Shown: piece by piece, positions 7,468 to 12,986 of the stretch
How the letters are laid out: each line of letters opens with the position of its first letter
Position numbering within the stretch: the first letter of the stretch is position 1
NCBI GenBank assembly: GCA_001801485.1
Contig: MGXV01000076.1
Span: forward strand, 8,346 to 21,331
Length of the DNA: 12,986 bases
Origin: Gammaproteobacteria bacterium RIFCSPHIGHO2_12_FULL_37_14
Lineage (GTDB): Bacteria > Pseudomonadota > Gammaproteobacteria > DSM-16500
Reading direction: 5' to 3'
The notes under the pieces: model-generated
What the model was told of the DNA's origin: nothing
The model's database searches: none
Seen by the model: the letters and a program-made list of their open reading frames with translations, nothing else
Translations under genes and position numbers: made by a program

Positions 7468-9693
7468 ATGTCAAAATTTAAAAAGAAAGACCCCTATGCT
7501 GAGCGAGAAGCTCAAAAGTATGGGAATCCTATTCCCAGTAGAGAGCTTATCCTTGAATATTTATCTGAATTGGGTCATCCGGCTACTTATAAGCAAATTC
7601 AAATTGATCTAGATTTGGCTATGCCTGATCAACAAGAGGCATTGCATCGTCGATTAATCGCGATGGTGCGTGATGGCCAATTACTAAAAAATCGTAAAGG
7701 CGCTTTTGGTCCATTAGAAAAAATGGAATTAATTTCTGGGAGAGTGATTGGGCATAAAGATGGATTCGGTTTTGTAGAACCAGATGAAGGCGATGAGGAT
7801 TTATTTCTTAGCCCCAGACAAATGCGTCATGTATTTCATGGTGATCGTGTGGTAGCACGCGTATCAGGTATTGATACAAGAGGACGGCGAGAAGCGGTTA
7901 TCGTAGAAGTGCTTGAACATAACACTCAGCAATTAGTCGGTCGTTTTTGTATGGAATCAGGCGCAGCTTATGTCGAACCATCTAATCAACGTATTAATCA
8001 AGATATTCTTATTCCACCGAGTGCTACGCGTGATGCGGAACATGGTCAGATCGTGGTGGTGGCTGTTACTAGTCAACCGACTAAACAGTCTCGTGCGATG
8101 GGAGAAGTCGTTGAAGTATTAGGCGATCACATGGCACCTGGGATGGAAATTGATGTGGCTATTCGAAATCATAACTTACCTTATCAATGGCCTGAGGATG
8201 TGTTAACAGATGCTTCTCGATTTCCTGCTCATGTCGTTGAAGACGATTTGCAGGGACGTAAAGATTTTCGTCATCTTCCTTTTGTGACTATTGATGGTGA
8301 AGATGCAAAAGATTTTGATGATGCAGTGTATTGTGAGCCACATGCCAAAGATGGTTGGACATTGTATGTGGCTATTGCCGATGTAAGTTATTATGTGCAA
8401 CCGCAAGCACGACTAGATCAAGAAGCCTATCAACGCGGGAATTCAGTTTATTTTCCGGGTCGAGTGATCCCAATGTTACCGGAAACTTTATCCAATAATT
8501 TGTGTTCATTAAATCCACATGTCGATCGCTTAGCAATGGTTTGTGAGATAAACATTCAATCATCTGGAAATATTTTGCAGTATCATTTTTATGAAGGCGT
8601 CATTCAATCACAAGCTCGTTTAAGTTATCGTCAAGTTTACTCCATGATGGAAAATCATGATAAAAATACTATTGAACGTTTCAAAACATTTGTACCGCAC
8701 TTGACGAATCTTTATAAACTATTTCACGTGTTAAGAAAAGTACGTGAAGCACGCGGTGCGATAGATTTTGATTTACCAGAAACCAAAATTGTTTTTGGTA
8801 AAAATCGTAAAATTGAAAAAATTATTCCCTATGAGCGCTTTGATGCACATCGCGTGATTGAAGAATGCATGTTATGCGCAAATATTTGCGCAGCACGTTT
8901 TCTAGAAAAAAACAAACAACCTGCATTATATCGCGTGCATGAAGGTCCTACAGAAGAAAAATTACGTGATCTTCGGCGTTTTTTAAATGAAATGGGATTA
9001 AGTATGCCTGGTCATCGCGAGCCGATTCCTGCTGATTACTCAGCTATTTTGCGTGCAGTACAAGAGCGACCCGATGCACATATGATTCAAACTGTACTAC
9101 TGCGTTCAATGAGTCAAGCCGTTTATGATCCAGATAATAGAGGTCATTTCGGGTTGGCTTTTGAAGCCTATGCCCATTTTACTTCGCCAATTAGACGTTA
9201 TCCTGATTTATTGGTGCATCGAGCGATTAAAAAAGTATTACTGCGCCAGTCAAATGTATTGGATGATAATGTATTGCATAAAGCGGGTGAACATTGTTCC
9301 ATGACAGAACGGCGAGCTGATGATGCTACTCGAGAAGCAACTGATTGGCTAAAATGTGAATTCATGATGGATAAAGTTGGAAAAGAATATGCTGGTATCA
9401 TTTCAGGAGTGACTAGTTTCGGATTTTTTGTTGAGCTGAAAGATATTTACGTGGAAGGATTAGTTCATATTAGTAATTTACCTGGAGATTATTATCGATT
9501 CGATCCAATTAAGCATATGTTAGTTGGCGAACGCAGCAATAAGCGATATCGTCTAGGTGATGTGGTGCAGGTTCAAGTCGCTCGGGTAGATTTAGATAAA
9601 CGTGAAATTGATTTTGTTTTACCAGGCACTGAACAGAAGAAAATCGGAAGCAAGAAAAAGCCCAAAGAAAAGCAGAAAAGAAAAGCAAAATAA
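7468..9693 (+). CDS. rnr: Ribonuclease R (3'-5' exoribonuclease)
   Basis: RNase R degrades structured RNA from the 3' end in the cytoplasm, including defective rRNA and tmRNA-tagged messages, and is important in cold and stationary phase. The 741-residue protein has an N-terminal winged-helix domain (about 22-85) and cold-shock OB domains (about 88-240). The RNB catalytic domain (about 265-595) follows, with Asp276, Asp282, Asp284 and Asp285 spaced exactly as in E. coli RNase R (272, 278, 280, 281). An S1 domain (about 640-718) precedes a lysine-rich tail (724-741), which in the family helps unwind duplex RNA. The length is a little below that of the E. coli protein (about 813). Usual gammaproteobacterial neighbours such as rlmB are not adjacent; a secreted peptidase follows after 55 nt. 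No convincing promoter was seen in 7370-7440. Confidence 0.97.
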   Translation: MSKFKKKDPYAEREAQKYGNPIPSRELILEYLSELGHPATYKQIQIDLDLAMPDQQEALHRRLIAMVRDGQLLKNRKGAFGPLEKMELISGRVIGHKDGFGFVEPDEGDEDLFLSPRQMRHVFHGDRVVARVSGIDTRGRREAVIVEVLEHNTQQLVGRFCMESGAAYVEPSNQRINQDILIPPSATRDAEHGQIVVVAVTSQPTKQSRAMGEVVEVLGDHMAPGMEIDVAIRNHNLPYQWPEDVLTDASRFPAHVVEDDLQGRKDFRHLPFVTIDGEDAKDFDDAVYCEPHAKDGWTLYVAIADVSYYVQPQARLDQEAYQRGNSVYFPGRVIPMLPETLSNNLCSLNPHVDRLAMVCEINIQSSGNILQYHFYEGVIQSQARLSYRQVYSMMENHDKNTIERFKTFVPHLTNLYKLFHVLRKVREARGAIDFDLPETKIVFGKNRKIEKIIPYERFDAHRVIEECMLCANICAARFLEKNKQPALYRVHEGPTEEKLRDLRRFLNEMGLSMPGHREPIPADYSAILRAVQERPDAHMIQTVLLRSMSQAVYDPDNRGHFGLAFEAYAHFTSPIRRYPDLLVHRAIKKVLLRQSNVLDDNVLHKAGEHCSMTERRADDATREATDWLKCEFMMDKVGKEYAGIISGVTSFGFFVELKDIYVEGLVHISNLPGDYYRFDPIKHMLVGERSNKRYRLGDVVQVQVARVDLDKREIDFVLPGTEQKKIGSKKKPKEKQKRKAK

Positions 9694-9748
9694 AATAGAG
9701 ACATGCTGCAAGCTGTGTGGAATACATTAAAAAGGGATTTTACTGGGC

Positions 9749-10504
9749 GTGATGAAAAGGATTGTACTTTTATTCTTTCCATTGATGATATTTGCCATAC
9801 ATGGGCAGGCAAGATCACCTCATCTCTTGCATAAGCTTCCTCATGCCTATCCACAAAGTGTGGATAGAATCACTTTAAATTATATTGCTTTAAAAGATGG
9901 TACGCGTCTCCCTATCCGCAGCTCTATTCCAATATTCGATTTTTTTATTGGTAAATTATATAGATTAGATTATTCCTTCGGTAGTGTTTCCAATGAAGAC
10001 TTAATTCGAGATCGCTGCGAGCCATTTTTTCGAAAAATGTACGGAAATTCAGCTCGAGAAGTAGAAAAAAAATTAGTGACAATATATTGGATGCCTAATG
10101 TGTTTGGTAAACGCTACCCACTGAAGGTTACGAAAGTGAATCATGTCGATGAAAAATTACAAAGCGTTGCAGCTGAATTAGAAAAATTACCACCAAAATA
10201 TTTCAAATATTTAGAAAAACCAGCATCGAGTTATTATTGGCGAAATGTTGCAGGGGAAAGATACTTGAGTTTACATAGCTTTGGTATCGCAATTGATATA
10301 AATTTAAATTATTCTAATTATTGGTTGTGGGATTTTTTAAAATTAAAACGACCTATTTCTGATTTGCGCTACCATAAAATTCAATATCAAAATCGCATTC
10401 CGATCGAAATTGTTGAAATATTTGCTAAGCATGGTTTCTATTGGGGAGGAAATTGGTATTTTTATGACACCATGCATTTTGAATATCGACCAGAGTTATT
10501 ATAA
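9749..10504 (+). CDS. Secreted M15-family peptidoglycan peptidase (D-Ala-D-Ala carboxypeptidase / L,D-endopeptidase type)
   Basis: The 251-residue product starts with a Sec signal peptide (basic MMKR, hydrophobic to about residue 17, likely cleavage after HGQA at 21), so it should act in the periplasm. The C-terminal half carries the zinc site of M15/VanY-type peptidases. His176 and Asp183 sit in SLHSFGIAID (SxHxxGxAxD pattern), and DTMHFEYRP (240-248) supplies Asp240 as probable general base and His243 as third ligand. The closest arrangement is the M15_4 group (CwlK-like, D-x-x-H-F-E), which cleaves stem peptides of peptidoglycan. Residues 25-150 are not a domain I recognise. Either GTG at 9749 or ATG at 9752 may be the start: AAGGGA at 9732-9737 is 11 and 14 nt away. 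The exact bond cut cannot be told. It lies 55 nt after rnr and converges with the 10516-12663 gene. Confidence 0.88.
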   Translation: MMKRIVLLFFPLMIFAIHGQARSPHLLHKLPHAYPQSVDRITLNYIALKDGTRLPIRSSIPIFDFFIGKLYRLDYSFGSVSNEDLIRDRCEPFFRKMYGNSAREVEKKLVTIYWMPNVFGKRYPLKVTKVNHVDEKLQSVAAELEKLPPKYFKYLEKPASSYYWRNVAGERYLSLHSFGIAIDINLNYSNYWLWDFLKLKRPISDLRYHKIQYQNRIPIEIVEIFAKHGFYWGGNWYFYDTMHFEYRPELL

Positions 10505-10506
10505 AG

Positions 10507-10552
10507 AAAAATCCACTACTTTAATCTTTTAGGTAAGTGAGTGGTGATTTTT
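10507..10552. terminator. Bidirectional rho-independent terminator between convergent genes
   Basis: Left arm 10507-10521 (AAAAATCCACTACTT) pairs with right arm 10535-10552, leaving bulges of one (G10539) and two (T10545, G10546) bases and a 13-nt loop. The core pairs are CCACT/AGTGG and ACTT/AAGT. The flanking A5T/AT5 arms supply a U-tract in both directions. It lies between the stops of the M15 peptidase gene (10504) and the minus-strand gene (10518) and extends into the last codons of the latter. Confidence 0.55.
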
Positions 10553-12663
10553 GTAATATCTTCCTGTAAGTTTTTTGTTAATGGTTTGAAAAAATTTAGA
10601 CTCGTACCGCGTGTATCATGTAATCGTTTCATCATTAAACCGAAGGTAGTGAAAATGCCAATTCCAGCGAGTATTCCGATGACAGATAATATCTTTAAAA
10701 CTTTTTCTTCTTGAGATTGGCGATTCATATTCAAAATTTCTGTGGTCTTTCCTTGAGACAAAAGTTCGTGAAATTTATTGAGGGAAGCTTGGCTATTTAC
10801 GCCGTTGATATTAGTTATAATTTCGCGGACTGCTTGAGCTTTTACGTATCCTTCATATCTATGCATACTTTTCTCATTCGAACGTAATTTAATATTTTTA
10901 TTACAGTTTTTAGATCCGCTTTGTCTGGCTGCTTTCAATTCATTTAATTTTAAATATAGTTGAGTTGAAAGAGGAATAGTCGCATCACTATTTGTATTTT
11001 CCATGTCCATTTTTAACATTATATCATTAAATTTATTTGAGTCAGCAATACGGATATTAAGATGTTTAATATAACTATCACAAATTTCATTTACTCGTTG
11101 TTTAACACGATTAATTTGCTTCAACTCAGAGCTCGAAATCTGTTTTTCTTGCTCTACATTTTTAGAGGTTATTTCTGAGTTTGAGTCTTTCGTCTGATTT
11201 TCTGTGTTAACAGAAGGATCAGTTTTTGTTAGAAATTGTTCGATCTTTTCAGATTTTTTTATTTCCGAATTTAATTCATTCCGTAGCGTTTCATGCTTAC
11301 TACATAGATCTGCAAATTTGTCAGCGCGTTCTTGAATGGATTTTTCATATTCATCAAATTGTTGTTTTTGTATTCTAAATGCTTCGCTTGATTTGGCCTT
11401 GACAAGACTTTTATGTACTAGTTCAGCTGCATGATCACTAGCGATAAAACCAGCGACTATACCGTGAATACGTTTATCCTCGTCAGGAATATTTTCAAGC
11501 AGTTCATTATCGGTACCCTGGAAAATGCTGACTAATCGAGCAAAAAGTTTTTCGCTATTAGGGCTCGGTTTACAGTTGTTTCCTGGTTGAGCTTCGTTAA
11601 GCAGCTCTTTAAGCGGTTTATCTACTTTTCCCGATCGAGCAACGCTAACTAGATTTTCTACTGGATTTCCAAATTCCTCAAAGAGCGTAGTGACTATTTT
11701 GCTGGCTATTTGGTTAATGGCATCACTACATTGTCCATTGATTTGCTTGAATTTGGATTTTTTGGTATTAGTAGATCCTTCAGGAATATTTTTAGAGAGA
11801 ATAATTTTTGCTGATTCTTTAGCACTTTCAGGGTCTTGAGAAATCATATTGGTTAGGTGACGTAAGTCTGATGACTTAACAGAGTTTTCATTATCACTTA
11901 TTTCTGGTACCTGATTGAACATACCAAACATGAATAAATTAGCGATAGTATGATCTCCACAGGTATGGCCATTTTGTTGGCTACATGGGATGTTTTCTAC
12001 AGCTACTAATTTATCATCAGTAAATTTTTTTAGACTTTCCTGGACTCTATAAAAAAAATAATCGTGATTAAATGAATCAAAATGTGAAATGTCAATTTTA
12101 GAATGGGAGAAATGTGAGAAAACATTTTTTGCAATCGCCTCCTCAAGGGCATTTTTTTCTATTCCTAAATTCTCGCGAACTGCATTTTTGACGTTATTGA
12201 ATCGGATATCATCTCTAGAGCTATCATGGTTATCGACACGGATGCTCTCTGCATAAGTTCTATAAAATTGTTTAAATGACTGTACACGGGCTACTACACT
12301 TGTCCAGTGACTTTGCTCATGACAGACTGCCAAACAAATTCTTAATTCATCTGGAATGTCATCTGCAGGGATATTTTTAACATGAAAGTAGGTTGCGCAA
12401 TCGAGAATATGGTTAGCGATAACTTTCCCAAGAGTTCCTTGTTTTTGTCGCTCTTCTTGCTTGCCAAATAAAGACACTTCTGGATCGAAGTATATAGCTG
12501 CATTCGTTTCAGCTGAATTTAATATACTAACACCGTTAAAGGTACCCCATTGCTTAAGTTCCGGATGGGTTTCAGAATATATTTGAGCATATAAGGAAAA
12601 AACATCATTTAATTCCTCATTTCCCGTAAATCTTAATAAATCTGGATTAGCAGAAGACCTCAT
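10516..12663 (-). CDS. Putative Ulp1/SENP-like (clan CE, C48-type) cysteine protease with C-terminal membrane anchor, candidate effector
   Basis: This 715-residue protein has no signal peptide. Residues 105-250 carry a pattern resembling Ulp1/SENP and bacterial clan CE deubiquitinases: His119-Trp120 in HEQSHWTSVVARV, Asp196-Ser197 in SHFDSF, then Gln229 and Cys235 in SQQNGHTCGD. Gln-x5-Cys-Gly is the family's oxyanion/nucleophile spacing. An unusual insertion (about 130-189) separates His from Asp. Residues 260-425 are alpha-rich and unrecognised; 430-535 are highly charged with coiled-coil character. A single hydrophobic helix (656-678, LKILSVIGILAGIGIFTTF onward) is followed by Lys-Arg and a 37-residue basic tail, so the bulk is probably cytosol-facing on a membrane. 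In eukaryote-associated bacteria such proteases remove ubiquitin or ubiquitin-like proteins in the host; delivery by a type IV system is inference. The ATG at 12663 has GAGGAG at 12674-12679, 10 nt upstream. Base composition looks more AT-rich than the housekeeping genes. Confidence 0.8.
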   Translation of the reverse strand: MRSSANPDLLRFTGNEELNDVFSLYAQIYSETHPELKQWGTFNGVSILNSAETNAAIYFDPEVSLFGKQEERQKQGTLGKVIANHILDCATYFHVKNIPADDIPDELRICLAVCHEQSHWTSVVARVQSFKQFYRTYAESIRVDNHDSSRDDIRFNNVKNAVRENLGIEKNALEEAIAKNVFSHFSHSKIDISHFDSFNHDYFFYRVQESLKKFTDDKLVAVENIPCSQQNGHTCGDHTIANLFMFGMFNQVPEISDNENSVKSSDLRHLTNMISQDPESAKESAKIILSKNIPEGSTNTKKSKFKQINGQCSDAINQIASKIVTTLFEEFGNPVENLVSVARSGKVDKPLKELLNEAQPGNNCKPSPNSEKLFARLVSIFQGTDNELLENIPDEDKRIHGIVAGFIASDHAAELVHKSLVKAKSSEAFRIQKQQFDEYEKSIQERADKFADLCSKHETLRNELNSEIKKSEKIEQFLTKTDPSVNTENQTKDSNSEITSKNVEQEKQISSSELKQINRVKQRVNEICDSYIKHLNIRIADSNKFNDIMLKMDMENTNSDATIPLSTQLYLKLNELKAARQSGSKNCNKNIKLRSNEKSMHRYEGYVKAQAVREIITNINGVNSQASLNKFHELLSQGKTTEILNMNRQSQEEKVLKILSVIGILAGIGIFTTFGLMMKRLHDTRGTSLNFFKPLTKNLQEDITKITTHLPKRLK

Positions 12664-12717
12664 ATATTTTTCTCTCCTCGGTGTTTTTCAACAGTTTTTT
12701 AAATTATTTTTATATTT

Positions 12718-12746
12718 TTTATATAGTTAATCAATAATGCTTTCAA
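12718..12746 (-). promoter_or_regulatory. Sigma70-type promoter of the protease-like gene
   Basis: On the minus strand TTGAAA (12741-12746) is separated by 17 nt from TATAAA (12718-12723), each 5/6 to consensus. The -10 ends 54 nt before the ATG at 12663, the same distance as in the 678-2435 gene. The surroundings are extremely AT-rich, so chance matches are likelier here. Confidence 0.45.
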
Positions 12747-12870
12747 TTTAAATTTCATATTATTCAAACTTAAGCAATGAATTGTACCAGTTAAAACTTA
12801 AATTAACCTGAAGCGAAGAGAAGCCCGTAATGTTCCCAGATTTAAACGACAACAACTCTCCCTAATATAT

Positions 12871-12893
12871 TCTTAAGATTTCTTAAGTATAAT
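12871..12893 (+). promoter_or_regulatory. Tandem CTTAAG repeat plus TATAAT upstream of the last gene
   Basis: TCTTAAG occurs at 12871-12877 and again at 12881-12887, a 10-nt period, followed immediately by a perfect TATAAT (12888-12893). No good -35 sits 17 nt before it (ATATAT). Tandem CTTAA-type repeats are the recognition pattern of PmrA, the response regulator that activates many effector and Dot/Icm genes in Legionella and Coxiella. The classical repeat period is 11 and usually overlaps the -35, so the match is suggestive only. The -10 ends 34 nt before the ATG at 12928. Confidence 0.4.
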
Positions 12894-12927
12894 TTCATAA
12901 AATTTACTGTTAGAAAAGGAAAATACT

Positions 12928-12986
12928 ATGTTTTCTCAAGCGCCAATCTATCCTAATCTTTACCCAGAAGTACCAGGAAAAACTAC
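12928..12986 (+). CDS. Start of an unidentified gene, truncated by the window edge
   Basis: An ATG at 12928 opens a frame that stays open to the end of the window (19 full codons), reading MFSQAPIYPNLYPEVPGK. A good ribosome-binding site AAAGGA (12915-12920) lies 7 nt upstream, and a TATAAT with tandem CTTAAG repeats lies further up. The N-terminus is polar and proline/tyrosine-rich with no signal peptide. It is divergent from the protease-like gene across a 264-nt AT-rich region. Too little is visible to assign a family; an effector is possible from context only. Confidence 0.6.
   Translation, partial: MFSQAPIYPNLYPEVPGKT

Noticed and set aside
9573..9854. 93-residue minus-strand reading frame across the rnr end and the M15 gene start
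   Set aside because: It is antisense to the S1 domain and basic tail of RNase R and to a signal peptide; its hydrophobic look comes from the complement of lysine codons.

Overview
The window looks like a chromosomal segment of an AT-rich gammaproteobacterium, most plausibly from the Legionella/Coxiella/Berkiella side of the class. The evidence is a short-form DapB like that of Coxiella, a gammaproteobacterial rppH-ptsP-lgt-thyA gene order, and large proteins without signal peptides that look like type IV (Dot/Icm-type) effectors. The host assignment is inference, because no 16S rRNA or secretion-system gene lies in the window.

Layout. Positions 1-579 (minus) hold the N-terminal 193 residues of dapB (lysine/diaminopimelate synthesis), with a perfect 10-bp hairpin in its leader. 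Positions 678-2435 (minus) encode an unrecognised 585-residue protein with a globular N-terminal half and a proline-rich, repeat-bearing C-terminal half. Positions 2676-7010 (plus) are one tightly coupled operon, rppH-ptsP-lgt-thyA, in which every junction overlaps by 1 or 4 nt: mRNA 5' pyrophosphohydrolase, nitrogen PTS Enzyme I, prolipoprotein diacylglyceryl transferase and thymidylate synthase. A small lipoprotein gene (7094-7309, minus) is divergent from rnr (7468-9693, RNase R). A secreted M15-type peptidoglycan peptidase follows (9749-10504). It converges on a large minus-strand gene (10516-12663) across a probable bidirectional terminator. The window ends with the first 59 nt of another plus-strand gene (12928 on).

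The most interesting element is the 715-residue protein at 10516-12663. Its N-terminal third carries what looks like a Ulp1/SENP-type (clan CE, C48-like) cysteine protease triad: His-Trp, then an Asp-Ser motif, then Gln-x5-Cys-Gly. Coiled-coil segments and a single C-terminal transmembrane helix follow. That architecture suggests a membrane-anchored deubiquitinase or deSUMOylase-like effector acting in a eukaryotic host. The 678-2435 gene and this one share a very similar 5' layout: a sigma70-like promoter whose -10 ends exactly 54 nt before the ATG, and a GAGGAG ribosome-binding site. The last, truncated gene is preceded by a tandem CTTAAG repeat of the kind bound by PmrA/OmpR-family regulators. 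Housekeeping genes thus alternate with candidate host-interaction genes.

No rRNA, tRNA, CRISPR array, insertion sequence or attachment site was seen. No gene-free stretch exceeds 300 nt. The longest are 12664-12927 (264 nt, divergent promoters) and 2436-2675 (240 nt, divergent promoter region).
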